From: Sulfitobacter alexandrii
Lineage (GTDB): Bacteria; Pseudomonadota; Alphaproteobacteria; Rhodobacterales; Rhodobacteraceae
Assembly: GCF_001886735.1 (NCBI RefSeq)
Contig: NZ_CP018076.1
Span: forward strand, 248,001 to 312,000
Length of the DNA stretch: 64,000 nucleotides
Direction: 5' to 3'
In this document: positions 1 to 8,714 of the stretch, in pieces
Layout of the letters: each line of letters begins with the position of its first letter
How positions within the stretch are numbered: the first letter of the stretch is position 1
Position numbers and translations under genes: made by a program
Notes under the pieces: model-generated
What the model was told of the DNA's origin: nothing
The model's input: the letters and a program-made list of their open reading frames with translations, nothing else
Databases searched by the model: none

Positions 1-2812
1 ATTTGCCCACCTTCCAGGCCAGGTTCTCTGGCGCTTCCGGGACCGGAGATTTCAGCGGGGGATATTCCGGTTTTGCCTCCGCGGGGGCGGCGGCTTTCTC
101 GATCTTCACCTTGAGATCGAACCATGCGGCCTGTCCCGTGATCGGGTCGGAATTGGCCCAGCGCAGTCCGTCGCCCTTGGGCGGCAGAAGCTCGTGGATC
201 AGGTGGTTCAGCAAGAAGCCTCTGGTCGCCTCCGGCGCGTCCTTGTCGAGGGCCCAGGCCCCCTTTCGCTTGCCGATGGCGTTCCAGGTCCAGACGGTAT
301 TCTCGTTCAGCGCCGCCATCTCCATGACCGGCACCGTGATCGCGCCATGCGGGGAACTGACCCTTGCCCAATCGCCGTCCGCAAGGTCGTGCCGCCGCAT
401 CAGCTTGGTCGGCAGGTACAGCGGGTTGTGCCCATGCAACTGGCGCAGCCACGCGTTCTGGCTGCCCCAGGAATGGTACATGGCCATGGGCCTCTGGGTC
501 AGCGCATTGATGGTATAGCCATCATTGCCTTGCTGATCGGTCTCGTACCAGATCGGCAGTGGCGACATGGTCGCCTTGATCCGCTCGCGCAGATGTTCGG
601 GCGGCTGCCTTTCGCCGTGACCTTCGGCGGCAAGCTGGAATTTTCGCAGCGGTTCGACATAGAGCGAGAAGAGGTAGGGCTGCGGACTGTCGTAGAGGCC
701 CATCTCGACCGCCCACTGCTGGTAGGCCCGGTTCCACGGCTTGTAGTAGTTGGCGCCGTCGGGGATGTGCGCGGCAAAGAAACCGCCGTTCTTGATATAG
801 CTGTCAAGCTGGCCTTCGTTCGGTCCGCCGCGGCCGTGCTGCAGACCGCGATCCCCCATCCGCCATCCGGCCAGCGGCCCGATGCCCGGCCGGCGTTCGT
901 GGTTGACGATGTAATCCGCATAATCCGCGTATTTCTGGCTGCCATCCTCGTTCACGAAGCCGGGCAAACCCAGCTTTGCGCCGAGATCGCACAGCGCGGA
1001 CTGGAACCCCTTCACGTTCCGGTCCGGTGTCACGACCGGCCAGCGGATGGCATCGGCTGCCGCGTCCGCCTCGCAGATGGGCCGATCCAGCAGCGAGATG
1101 CAGTCGTGGCGTTCAAGGTAGGTCGTATCGGGCAGGATCAGGTCGGCATAGGCCACCATTTCCGAGCTGTAGGCGTCCGAGTAGATGATATGCGGGATCA
1201 CGTAGTCGCCGTTCTCATCGGTGTCGGTCAGCATCTCCATGACGCCACCGGTGTTCATCGACGAATTCCAGGACATGTTGGCCATGTACATGAAGAGCGT
1301 GTCGATCTTGTAGGGATCGCCTGCATAAGCGTTGGAAATCACCATGTGCATCAGCCCGTGGGCAGACATTGGGTTTTCCCACGTGAACGCCTTGTCGATG
1401 CGGGCGGGCGTACCGTCAGGCTTGAGCGCCAGATCGGCAGGGCCGTGGACGAAACCCAGGTGCGGACCGTTCAGGGGGCCGCCCGGTGTCATGCCGACGT
1501 GCGGCTTGGGGTGTGCCGTCGCCGGCTTGGGATAGGGGGGCTTGAACCGGAAGCCGCCGGGCACCTCGACCGTGCCCAGGATGATCTGAAGCACGTGAAG
1601 CGCGCGGCAGGTCTGGAAGCCGTTGGCGTGGGCCGAGATGCCACGCATCGCGTGAAAACTGACCGGGCGGCCCACCATCTTGTCGTGGGTCTCGCCCCGG
1701 AAGTCCGTCCACTGGTGGTCCAGTTCGAAGGCCTCGTCAAAGGCAACGCGTGCCAGTTCGGCGGCAATCGCGCGAATACGCTTCGCAGGGATGCCGCAGC
1801 GCTCCGCCACCTTTTCGGGGGCGTATTCATCGCCGAGATACATCTCGGCCATCTTGTGGAAAACGGGTCTGTGGGTGACCCCCTTGGCCCGGTGCGTCGC
1901 GGATAGGTCGGGCTTCACGCCCGGCTGATCGAAAGGCGTCAGTTTCTTGGTGACCCGATCGATGACCAGCTGCTTGCCGTCCTCGTCGCGCAGGTAGAGA
2001 CCGTATTCGGGTGATTTTTCGTCACCGTTCACCAGCACCGGGGCGTCGGTATATTGCGCGAGGTATGTCAGGTCGATCTTGCCGGCCTTCATCAGGCAGT
2101 GGATCATCGACAGAATGAACAGCCCGTCTGTGCCCGGCGTGATTCCGACCCAGTCGTCGGCCACGGCATTGTACCCGGTGCGGATCGGGTTGACCCCGAT
2201 CACCCGCGCGCCGCGCCCCTTGATCTTTCCGATGCCCATCTTGATCGGATTGCTATCGTGATCCTCGGCCACGCCGAACAGCATGAAAAGCTTGGTGTGG
2301 TCCCAGTCGGGCTGCCCGAATTCCCAGAAGGCGCCCCCCATCGTGTAGATTCCCGCCGCCGCCATGTTGACCGAACAGAAACCGCCGTGCGCGGCGTAGT
2401 TCGGTGTCCCGAAGGCCTGCGCCCAGAGCGAGGTGAAGCTTTGCGACTGGTCGCGGCCCGTGAAGAAGGCCAGCTTCTCGGGGTTCTTCTCGCGGATCGG
2501 GCGGAGCCATGTCGCGGCGATCTCGTAGGCTTCGTCCCACGAGATCTCCTCGAACTCGCCCGAGCCGCGGGGGCCGACGCGCTTCAGCGGGGCGCGCAGG
2601 CGCGACGGTGCGTTGTGCTGCATGATCCCCGCCGATCCCTTGGCGCACAGCACGCCCTGGTTGACCGGGTGATCGCGGTTGCCCTCGATGTAGGCGACCT
2701 TTCCCTCCTTGAGGTGAACATTGATGCCGCAGCGGCAGGCGCACATGTAGCAGGTCGTCTTGCGGACCTCATCCGACACTTTCGGGCTCAGGTTCAGCTT
2801 GGGCTGGTTCAT
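1..2812 (-). CDS. soeA: Molybdopterin oxidoreductase, probable sulfite dehydrogenase subunit SoeA (partial, C-terminus off window)
   Basis: Large DMSO-reductase-family molybdoprotein; about 937 residues lie in the window and the frame runs open through base 1. The start is ATG at 2812, 19 bp after the tauE stop. Near the N-terminus is a [4Fe-4S] motif, C21-x2-C24-x3-C28-x27-C56. GGFCSVN around residue 143-149 offers Cys146 as the likely molybdenum ligand, as in the polysulfide/thiosulfate reductase branch. No Tat signal is seen, which fits the cytoplasmic SoeABC enzyme rather than periplasmic SorA. SoeABC oxidises sulfite to sulfate at the cytoplasmic face of the membrane and passes electrons to quinone; soeB and soeC would be expected beyond the left edge. 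Its place at the end of xsc-pta-tauE makes sulfite released by Xsc the obvious substrate. Family seen directly; the SoeA assignment rests on context and overall likeness. A thiosulfate or polysulfide reductase catalytic subunit is the main alternative. Confidence 0.8.
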   Translation of the reverse strand, partial: MNQPKLNLSPKVSDEVRKTTCYMCACRCGINVHLKEGKVAYIEGNRDHPVNQGVLCAKGSAGIMQHNAPSRLRAPLKRVGPRGSGEFEEISWDEAYEIAATWLRPIREKNPEKLAFFTGRDQSQSFTSLWAQAFGTPNYAAHGGFCSVNMAAAGIYTMGGAFWEFGQPDWDHTKLFMLFGVAEDHDSNPIKMGIGKIKGRGARVIGVNPIRTGYNAVADDWVGITPGTDGLFILSMIHCLMKAGKIDLTYLAQYTDAPVLVNGDEKSPEYGLYLRDEDGKQLVIDRVTKKLTPFDQPGVKPDLSATHRAKGVTHRPVFHKMAEMYLGDEYAPEKVAERCGIPAKRIRAIAAELARVAFDEAFELDHQWTDFRGETHDKMVGRPVSFHAMRGISAHANGFQTCRALHVLQIILGTVEVPGGFRFKPPYPKPATAHPKPHVGMTPGGPLNGPHLGFVHGPADLALKPDGTPARIDKAFTWENPMSAHGLMHMVISNAYAGDPYKIDTLFMYMANMSWNSSMNTGGVMEMLTDTDENGDYVIPHIIYSDAYSSEMVAYADLILPDTTYLERHDCISLLDRPICEADAAADAIRWPVVTPDRNVKGFQSALCDLGAKLGLPGFVNEDGSQKYADYADYIVNHERRPGIGPLAGWRMGDRGLQHGRGGPNEGQLDSYIKNGGFFAAHIPDGANYYKPWNRAYQQWAVEMGLYDSPQPYLFSLYVEPLRKFQLAAEGHGERQPPEHLRERIKATMSPLPIWYETDQQGNDGYTINALTQRPMAMYHSWGSQNAWLRQLHGHNPLYLPTKLMRRHDLADGDWARVSSPHGAITVPVMEMAALNENTVWTWNAIGKRKGAWALDKDAPEATRGFLLNHLIHELLPPKGDGLRWANSDPITGQAAWFDLKVKIEKAAAPAEAKPEYPPLKSPVPEAPENLAWKVGK

Positions 2813-2831
2813 CACTGGGGTCCTTTCGGGG

Positions 2832-3599
2832 TCAGATCAGGCTGCGTATCAGCGACAGCGCCGCCAGCCCGATCAACAGGCTGAGGCAGAAGGGCTTGTA
2901 GTAGGGTTCCCATCGTGGGTTGAAGAGCTTCGATCCCAGCCAGACACCCAGCAGCGTCACGGGAAGGAGAAACAACGCCCCCTTCGCGGCGGCAGGGGTC
3001 ATCACCCCGAAGCCCAGCAGGTACACGAGCGACCCCAGCGAGCCGAGAAACAGGTAGAGCACCAGCGTTCCGCGCATCGACCGCGCGGTGTCGTTCTGGC
3101 TGAGAACGTAGAGCGCGACGACCATGCCGCCCACATGGGCAACGCCCGACGCGATGCCCGCAACCACGCCGGCCATCAGCGTGCCCCAGCGTGTCGCAAG
3201 CGCGGGAATGTTGACGCGCAGAAGCTGCAGCGCGGCCAGGACGAGGATCAACACCAGCGCGATCCGGGCAGACGTGGTCGCAGGCAGGCTGACGGTCAGC
3301 CACAGGCCGAGCGGCCAGCCGGCCCAGTTGCCTGCCACGAGAAGACCGGCGCGCAGCCTGTTCGCCTCCCTCCAGCCGCCTCGGGCCATCAGCAGGCTTG
3401 CCGCCATTTCCTGAAACCACAGGATCGGAATCAGCAACACGGGCGCGATGAAGCTCGCTGCTGCCGCCATGACAAGCGCCGACAGCGCGAACCCCGCAAA
3501 GCCGCGCACCAGCCCGGCCGCCAGCACGATGGCGAACAGCAGGACCGTATCGGTCGGGGAGAGCGGAAGGGCGGACCACAGGTCAGGCACCTGCCGCAC
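2832..3599 (-). CDS. tauE: TauE/SafE-family sulfite exporter
   Basis: 255-residue, strongly hydrophobic protein with about eight predicted membrane segments and the family's early glycine-rich helix (VRGFAGFALSAL, residues ~31-42). TauE/SafE proteins are proposed to export sulfite or sulfonate-derived anions. The likely start is GTG at 3599, which overlaps the pta 3' end by 17 bp; GTG at 3590 is a possible alternative. This gives translational coupling in xsc-pta-tauE-soeA. Export of sulfite would relieve its toxicity when Xsc outruns oxidation by SoeABC. Family membership is clear; the substrate is inferred from the operon. Confidence 0.85.
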   Translation of the reverse strand: MRQVPDLWSALPLSPTDTVLLFAIVLAAGLVRGFAGFALSALVMAAAASFIAPVLLIPILWFQEMAASLLMARGGWREANRLRAGLLVAGNWAGWPLGLWLTVSLPATTSARIALVLILVLAALQLLRVNIPALATRWGTLMAGVVAGIASGVAHVGGMVVALYVLSQNDTARSMRGTLVLYLFLGSLGSLVYLLGFGVMTPAAAKGALFLLPVTLLGVWLGSKLFNPRWEPYYKPFCLSLLIGLAALSLIRSLI

Positions 3600-4587
3600 C
3601 GGCTTGCAGCACGGTGACGGCGATCATGTCGGTCACATCCTGTGCGGTGCAGCCGCGCGACAGGTCGTTGGCTGGCTTGGCGAGGCCCTGAAGAACCGGG
3701 CCGATGGCATCGCAGCCGCCGATGCGCTGCGCGATCTTGTAGCCGATATTGCCCGCGTCGAGATCGGGAAAGACCATCACGTTGGCCTGGCCCGCAACGG
3801 CCGACTCCGGTGCCTTGGACGCCGCGACCTGCGGCACGAATGCCGCGTCGAACTGCAGTTCTCCGTCCGCGTCGAGGTCCGGATGATCGCGTTTGAGGAT
3901 CTCGAGAGCATCGGTCACCTTGGTCACCGCCGCATGCCGCGCGCTGCCCATCGTGGAAAACGACAACAGCGCGACCTTGGGACTTTCACCCAGAAGCTGC
4001 TGGCAGGAGTCCGCGGAGGCCGCCGCGATGGCGGCAAGCTCTGCGGCGTCCGGCTCGATCACGAGGCCGCAGTCGGCAAAGATCATCCCGCGTCGTCCCG
4101 AGGGGTGATCCTTTGGCAGTGCCATCACGAAGAAACTGGACACGATGGGGGCGTCAGCGGCCTTGCCGATGACCTGAAGTGCCGCGCGCACGGTGTCCGA
4201 AGTGGTGGCGACGGCACCACCGACGGAGCCGTCGGCGCGCCCTGCACGCACCATCAGGGCGGCAAAGATCAGGGGGTCGCGGGCTTGGATGCGCGCCACG
4301 TCCTCGCTGATGTTCTTGTGCTTTCGCAGGTCGAAATAGTTCTGCGCGAAGTCCTCGGTCATCGGCGATGTGGCCGGATCGGCGATTTCGATCCCGTCGG
4401 GCCGCGAACCGGCCCCGGCCAGCATTTCCTCGACCTGCGCTGTCGGGCCCACCAGCGTGACCCGCGCGATGCCGGCTTCGACAGCGGCAATGGCGCCGGC
4501 CACGATCCGGGGATCGTGGCCTTCGCTCAGGACGATGTGGGCGGGGCGGGCCGCGGCGCGCTGCCGCAGTTCTTGCAGCAGGCTCAC
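3583..4587 (-). CDS. pta: Phosphate acetyltransferase
   Basis: 334-residue single-domain Pta (the short form lacking the N-terminal DRTGG/CobB-like region). It converts acetyl phosphate plus CoA to acetyl-CoA plus phosphate. Recognisable stretches are LSEGHDPRIVAGAI near residue 19, the ARIQARDPLIFAALMVRAGRADG region near 95-118 and VFPDLDAGNIGYKIAQRIGG near 270-290. The start is GTG at 4587, 37 bp after the xsc stop, in the same operon. In this context it handles the acetyl phosphate made by Xsc, feeding C2 units of taurine into acetyl-CoA. This xsc-pta pairing is typical of sulfonate degraders. Confidence 0.93.
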   Translation of the reverse strand: MSLLQELRQRAAARPAHIVLSEGHDPRIVAGAIAAVEAGIARVTLVGPTAQVEEMLAGAGSRPDGIEIADPATSPMTEDFAQNYFDLRKHKNISEDVARIQARDPLIFAALMVRAGRADGSVGGAVATTSDTVRAALQVIGKAADAPIVSSFFVMALPKDHPSGRRGMIFADCGLVIEPDAAELAAIAAASADSCQQLLGESPKVALLSFSTMGSARHAAVTKVTDALEILKRDHPDLDADGELQFDAAFVPQVAASKAPESAVAGQANVMVFPDLDAGNIGYKIAQRIGGCDAIGPVLQGLAKPANDLSRGCTAQDVTDMIAVTVLQAGAAGA

Positions 4588-4624
4588 GTTCCGCCCTCCG
4601 GGTTATGCGGCATGTACACCGTGA

Positions 4625-6406
4625 TCAGGCACCCGCCTGCGGGACCATGTCGTCCTTGCTGATCCCGGCGACCGACACGGGCTTCTTCATGGCGTCGCGG
4701 CGGAAAGGTTCGCCCAGTTCCTGGTTGAGCATGACCTCGATCAACGTGGTCTTGCCGTTGTTCATCTGATCGTCGATCGCCTTGTTCAGCGCCGCTGTCA
4801 GCTCGTCCATGGTGCGCACCGCGACACCCTCGAGCCCGCAAGCCTTCGCGATGCCCGCGTAGGACACCTCGGTATCCAGTTCGGTGCCGACGAAGTTGTC
4901 GTCGAACCACAGGGTCGAGTTCCGCTTCTCCGCACCCCACTGGTAGTTGCGGAAGACGATCTGCGTCACCGCCGGCCACTCGCCGCGGCCGATGGCGGTC
5001 AGTTCGTTGACCGCGATGCCAAAGGCGCCATCACCCGCAAAGCCGACGACCGGGACATCGGGGCAGCCGATCTTGGCGCCCACGATGGCGGGCAGGCCGT
5101 ATCCGCAGGGGCCGAACAGGCCGGGCGCCAGGTACTTGCGACCCGCGTCAAAGTCCGGATAGGCGTTGCCGATGGCGCAGTTGTTGCCGATGTCGGAACT
5201 GATGATCGCCTCGCGCGGCAGGGCCTGCTGGATCGCGCGCCACGCCATGCGGGGCGACATCCAGTCCGGCTTGTCCTTGCGCGCACGCTCGTTCCAGGTG
5301 GTGCCGGGATCGTCTTCCTCGTGGTCCATCGACGACAGCTGCTGCGCCCATGTGGACTTGGCCTTGGCGATGCGCGCCTTGCGGTCCTCGCGGCCTGCGT
5401 CCCCCGCATCGTCCGACAGCTGGTTCAGGATGCCCTTTGCCACCTTCGCGGCATCGCCCACGATGCCGACCGTTACCTTCTTGGTCAAACCGATGCGATC
5501 GGCGTTGATGTCCACCTGGATGATCTTGGCGTCCTTGGGCCAGTATTCCATGCCGTAGCCGGGCAGGGTGGAGAAGGGGTTCAGCCGGGTGCCGAGGCAC
5601 AGAACGACGTCGGCGTCCTTGATCAGTTCCATGCCGGCTTTCGACCCGTTGTAGCCCAGCGGACCCGCGAACAGCGGGTGCGATCCGGGGAAGGCGTCGT
5701 TGTGCTGGTAGCCGACGCAGACCGGCGCATCCAGCCGTTCGGCCAGGGCCTTGGATGCCTCGATGCCGCCGGCCGACAGGACAACGCCCGCGCCGTTCAG
5801 GATCACGGGGTTCTTGGCTTCGGACAGCAGCTTGGCCGCTGCGGCGACCGAGCTTTCGCCGCCGGGAGACTGTTCGAATTCCACCGGTTCGGGAATCTCG
5901 ATATCGACGACCTGGGTCCAGAAATCGCGCGGGATGTTCAGTTGCGCCGGGCCCGACAGGCGCTTTGCCTTGGCGATGACGCGGGTCAGCACCTCTGCCA
6001 CGCGGGACGGATCGCGCACCTCTTCCTGGTAGGCGACCATGTCTTCGAACAGCTTCATCTGTTCGACTTCCTGAAAGCCGCCCTGGCCGATGGTCTTGTT
6101 GGCGGCCTGCGGCGTGACCAGCAGCAGCGGCGTGTGGTTCCAGTACGCGGTTTTCACCGCCGTGACGAAGTTGGTGATCCCGGGACCGTTCTGCGCGATC
6201 ATCATCGACATTTTTCCGGTCGCGCGGGTGTAGCCGTCGGCCATCATCCCGGCGGACCCTTCGTGGGCACAATCCCAGAACATGATCCCGGCCTTCGGGA
6301 AAAGGTCGGAGATCGGCATCATCGCGGAGCCGATGATCCCGAACGCGTTGTCGATACCATGACGCTGGAGAACTTTTACGAATGCTTCTTCGGTCGTCAT
6401 TTTCAT
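4625..6406 (-). CDS. xsc: Sulfoacetaldehyde acetyltransferase
   Basis: 593-residue thiamine-diphosphate enzyme that splits sulfoacetaldehyde with phosphate into acetyl phosphate and sulfite in the cytoplasm. The N-terminal ThDP Pyr domain opens MTTEEAFVKVLQRHGIDNAF and has the conserved EGSAGMMADGYTRATGK region (~49-65). The ThDP-binding GDGAFGIAVNELTAIGRG motif, with its asparagine about 26 residues later, lies near 452-480. Length and motifs match Xsc rather than acetolactate synthase. It is the first gene of xsc-pta-tauE-soeA, 113 bp downstream of tauR on the same strand. A pair of putative TauR boxes precedes it, so it is probably induced by taurine. Confidence 0.95.
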   Translation of the reverse strand: MKMTTEEAFVKVLQRHGIDNAFGIIGSAMMPISDLFPKAGIMFWDCAHEGSAGMMADGYTRATGKMSMMIAQNGPGITNFVTAVKTAYWNHTPLLLVTPQAANKTIGQGGFQEVEQMKLFEDMVAYQEEVRDPSRVAEVLTRVIAKAKRLSGPAQLNIPRDFWTQVVDIEIPEPVEFEQSPGGESSVAAAAKLLSEAKNPVILNGAGVVLSAGGIEASKALAERLDAPVCVGYQHNDAFPGSHPLFAGPLGYNGSKAGMELIKDADVVLCLGTRLNPFSTLPGYGMEYWPKDAKIIQVDINADRIGLTKKVTVGIVGDAAKVAKGILNQLSDDAGDAGREDRKARIAKAKSTWAQQLSSMDHEEDDPGTTWNERARKDKPDWMSPRMAWRAIQQALPREAIISSDIGNNCAIGNAYPDFDAGRKYLAPGLFGPCGYGLPAIVGAKIGCPDVPVVGFAGDGAFGIAVNELTAIGRGEWPAVTQIVFRNYQWGAEKRNSTLWFDDNFVGTELDTEVSYAGIAKACGLEGVAVRTMDELTAALNKAIDDQMNNGKTTLIEVMLNQELGEPFRRDAMKKPVSVAGISKDDMVPQAGA

Positions 6407-6485
6407 GAGCGGAGATCCTTAATATCTGTTGAGCCCGACGATTCTCGGGCTTTGACGTCACAGTAGGGGGCCGGGGTCGGGACTG

Positions 6486-6518
6486 TTAGGGCCAAAATCC
6501 ACAGCCTCCTAATGCCAA
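6486..6518 (-). promoter_or_regulatory. Putative TauR operator of xsc (two direct repeats, 23-bp period)
   Basis: Read on the minus strand, TTGGCATTAG (6518-6509) and TTGGCCCTAA (6495-6486) start exactly 23 bp apart, and the proximal box ends 80 bp before the xsc start. The proximal box matches 8 of 10 positions of the Rhodobacter TauR half-site CTGGACYTAA as I recall it; the distal box matches about 6. The same 23-bp arrangement precedes tpa and tauA. The distal box abuts the tauR stop codon. Binding is inferred. Confidence 0.55.
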
Positions 6519-6519
6519 T

Positions 6520-7983
6520 TCATCCGAAGTCGCGGATTTCCCTTGCGATCAGGCCAACCCCGTCCGCGATCCTGCTGCTGGGGATCGAGGAATAGGCAAG
6601 GCGATAGTAGTTGGTCGGCTGGTGAGAGCCTGCGAAGAACGGGCGTCCCGGTTCGATCAGCACGCCCTTGCCGTGCAGCCGGCGGGCCAGAGCATCGGTG
6701 TCGACCCCGTCGGGTGCGCGCATCCAGAACGACGATCCGCCGTAATACCCCCGGCCGGAAATCCGCAGATCGTGGGCGGCCAGGGCCTTTTCCATCACGG
6801 CACGCCTGTCCTGCAGGGCGCTGCCCATGCGTCGGATCAGGGCGTCGTAGTGGCCGAGTGACAGGAAATAGGCGGCAGTCCGCTGGATGTGTCCGGGCGG
6901 ATGCCGCAGGACGGAGGCGCGAAGGGCGCGCGCTTCCTTGATGAACGGTTCCGACCCCACGAGGTAGCCGAGCCGGAGCCCCGGAAACAGCGACTTGGAG
7001 AAGCTGCCGACGTAAATCACCCTGCCGTCGGTATCGAGCGATTTCAGCGCGGGCGAGGGCGACTTCAGGAACGACATCTCGAATTCGTAGTCGTCTTCGA
7101 CGATCAGCGCGTTCATTTCCCCCGCCCTGTTCAGCAGGGCGTGACGCCGTTCCATCGGCATCGTCGCATTGGTGGGGCATTGGTGGCTCGGCGTCGTGAA
7201 GATGACGTCGGTATCCGGCGGGATAGACTCGGGTGGGATGCCGTCCGCGTCCACCCGGACCGGCGTCATGTGACAGCGTGACTGGGACAGGATGTCGCGC
7301 AGTGCGGGATAGCAGGGATCTTCGAGCGCGGCCCTTCTGCGCTGGGTCAGCAGAACCTGCGTTGTCAGCCAAAGCGCGTTCTGTGCGCCCAGCGTGATCA
7401 GGATCTGTTCGGGTCGGGCGTTGATGCCGCGACGGGGCAACGTGTGCCGCGCGATGAATTCGATCAGTTGCGGGTCGTCCCGGTCGAAATAGTCGGTCGT
7501 CAGCGCCGAGAAATCCCGCTGACCCAATGCCTGCAAGGCGCAAAGTCGCCAGTTGGCGTGGTCGAAAAGTGTCGGGTCCGCCTGGCCATAGATGAAGGGG
7601 TAGCGGAACTTGGCCCAGTCCTGCGGCTTGGACATGGCCGCGCCGCCGCTGAACCTCTGCCCTATGGCGCGGGACCAGTCGACCGCATCCTGTCGCTCGG
7701 TCAGCGGTTCGAAACTGGGCGGCGTGGGCGCGTTGGCCGAAACGAAATAGCCCGACCGCCCCTTCGACGAGAGGTAGTCGTTCGCCAGCAGTTCGGTGTA
7801 GGCGATTGTCACGGTGATCCGGCTGACGCCGAGATGGGCCGCCAGCCTGCGGGTGGAGGGAAGCTTTTCCCCCTGACGGAAGCGGCCAGAAAGGATGCCT
7901 TGGGCAATCATCTGCTGTATCTGCTGTTGCAGCGTGCCCTGCGCGTCGGGGTGCAGGAAGAAGGTTTCGACCGGAAGAGCCAT
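6520..7983 (-). CDS. tauR: MocR-type (GntR/aminotransferase) taurine regulator TauR
   Basis: 487-residue MocR protein. The N-terminal GntR winged helix (~1-80) has the helix-turn-helix STRRLAAHLGVSRITVTIAY. A fold-type I aminotransferase-like domain (~115-487) has the PLP lysine K330 in YVGSFSKSLFPGLRLGYL. TauR activates taurine genes in Rhodobacter, probably by sensing taurine through PLP. The start ATG at 7983 fits the family N-terminus (ALPVETFFLHPDAQG). It sits directly upstream of xsc on the same strand. Its own promoter region carries a pair of candidate boxes, suggesting autoregulation. Function is inferred from family plus context and is strongly supported. Confidence 0.9.
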   Translation of the reverse strand: MALPVETFFLHPDAQGTLQQQIQQMIAQGILSGRFRQGEKLPSTRRLAAHLGVSRITVTIAYTELLANDYLSSKGRSGYFVSANAPTPPSFEPLTERQDAVDWSRAIGQRFSGGAAMSKPQDWAKFRYPFIYGQADPTLFDHANWRLCALQALGQRDFSALTTDYFDRDDPQLIEFIARHTLPRRGINARPEQILITLGAQNALWLTTQVLLTQRRRAALEDPCYPALRDILSQSRCHMTPVRVDADGIPPESIPPDTDVIFTTPSHQCPTNATMPMERRHALLNRAGEMNALIVEDDYEFEMSFLKSPSPALKSLDTDGRVIYVGSFSKSLFPGLRLGYLVGSEPFIKEARALRASVLRHPPGHIQRTAAYFLSLGHYDALIRRMGSALQDRRAVMEKALAAHDLRISGRGYYGGSSFWMRAPDGVDTDALARRLHGKGVLIEPGRPFFAGSHQPTNYYRLAYSSIPSSRIADGVGLIAREIRDFG

Positions 7984-7997
7984 GAAGGCACCTTAGA

Positions 7998-8029
7998 TTG
8001 GACTTAATGTGCAATCAATCTGGAGTTAT
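7998..8029 (+). promoter_or_regulatory. Putative TauR boxes in the tauR promoter (22-bp period)
   Basis: TTGGACTTAA (7998-8007) matches the CTGGACYTAA half-site at 9 of 10 positions and CTGGAGTTAT (8020-8029) at 8 of 10. They start 22 bp apart and lie 15-46 bp upstream of the tauR start, oriented away from tauR. A site overlapping the core promoter would fit autorepression. The 22-bp period differs by one base from the 23 bp seen at the target promoters. Confidence 0.55.
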
Positions 8030-8178
8030 GGCGGTGCGAAATGAAAAATTAAGCCCCTGTATGCTAGGGAGCAAGCCCTCCAATGTAAACTTAAAAATGA
8101 GACTTCTGGTTTCGTTTATCGATTTCCGGTGTAATTTCCGGCGTCCGGTCATCCGCCAGGGCGCTCGCCGCGCACAAG

Positions 8179-8208
8179 AAAAAGGCCCCGTCCTGAGAGG
8201 ACGAGGCC
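8179..8208 (-). terminator. Rho-independent terminator of the glycine-zipper lipoprotein gene
   Basis: On the minus strand, GGCCTCGTCCT and AGGACGGGGCC form a stem with one internal mismatch around a short CTC loop, followed by TTTTT. It lies 28 bp downstream of the lipoprotein stop. Confidence 0.8.
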
Positions 8209-8236
8209 ATCGCGATCCTTGGAGGGGTGTCGCGGT

Positions 8237-8500
8237 TTACGGGCAGGCTGCGGTGTAGCGCGAACCGTCGGGACGCTGGTACACGCAGGCACCGGCCTGG
8301 GTACGGCCGATATAGTTGCCGGCCGCTGCGCCGACAGCGCCGCCGATCAGGGCGCCGGCCACACGGTCGTCGCCGCCGGACACGGCTGCGCCGGTTGCTG
8401 CGCCAAGTGCAGCGCCGGTCAGCGCGCCCTGATTGGGTCCGCCCGGTTCGCATGCGGCCAGTGCGGCGATCATGGGGATGGCGATAAGAAGCTTTTTCAT
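8237..8500 (-). CDS. Small glycine-zipper lipoprotein
   Basis: 87-residue protein read from ATG at 8500, preceded by a GGGAG ribosome-binding site. The start MKKLLIAIPMIAALAAC gives a short lipoprotein signal with lipobox LAAC and a predicted lipidated Cys17. It is followed by a glycine-zipper segment with repeated GAxxGxAxG spacing (residues ~26-65, e.g. ALTGAALGAATGAAVSGG), then a short C-terminal tail with two cysteines. Such proteins (17-kDa antigen/OsmB/Gly-zipper_2TM type) are outer-membrane-associated and structural. A longer reading from 8548 would place the signal sequence internally and is unlikely. It has its own terminator and shows no link to taurine genes other than position. 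Confidence 0.82.
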   Translation of the reverse strand: MKKLLIAIPMIAALAACEPGGPNQGALTGAALGAATGAAVSGGDDRVAGALIGGAVGAAAGNYIGRTQAGACVYQRPDGSRYTAACP

Positions 8501-8652
8501 GGTAGTCTCCCGAATTGTCGTTCGTGGGTTAACGCAGCCAAATCGCAAAAGGTTCAGACAAATTTCTGCCGATCTGCTGATCGGCGAAAGTCAGCCATTT
8601 TGCAGGCCACGCATCTTGTTCGGGCAAGACATCCAATGGGTCGGACAAACGA

Positions 8653-8675
8653 AAGGCCGGGTCAAGCCCGGCCTT
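8653..8675 (-). terminator. Probable terminator of tpa
   Basis: A perfect 9-bp stem, AAGGCCGGG with CCCGGCCTT, and a 5-nt loop, followed on the minus strand by TCG and T-rich sequence. It lies 40 bp after the tpa stop. The poly-T tail is weak. Confidence 0.65.
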
Positions 8676-8714
8676 CTGAAGATGTTGGCGGGAAAGCGCC
8701 GAAGCGCGGCCCGA

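Noticed and set aside
194..1906. Long plus-strand open frame of 570 codons opposite soeA
   Set aside because: It is the antisense shadow of the molybdoprotein; its Arg/His/Val-rich product matches no family, while the minus strand reads as one clean SoeA-like protein.
8501..8548. 16-residue upstream extension of the glycine-zipper lipoprotein
   Set aside because: Would bury the lipoprotein signal; ATG at 8500 is preceded by GGGAG.
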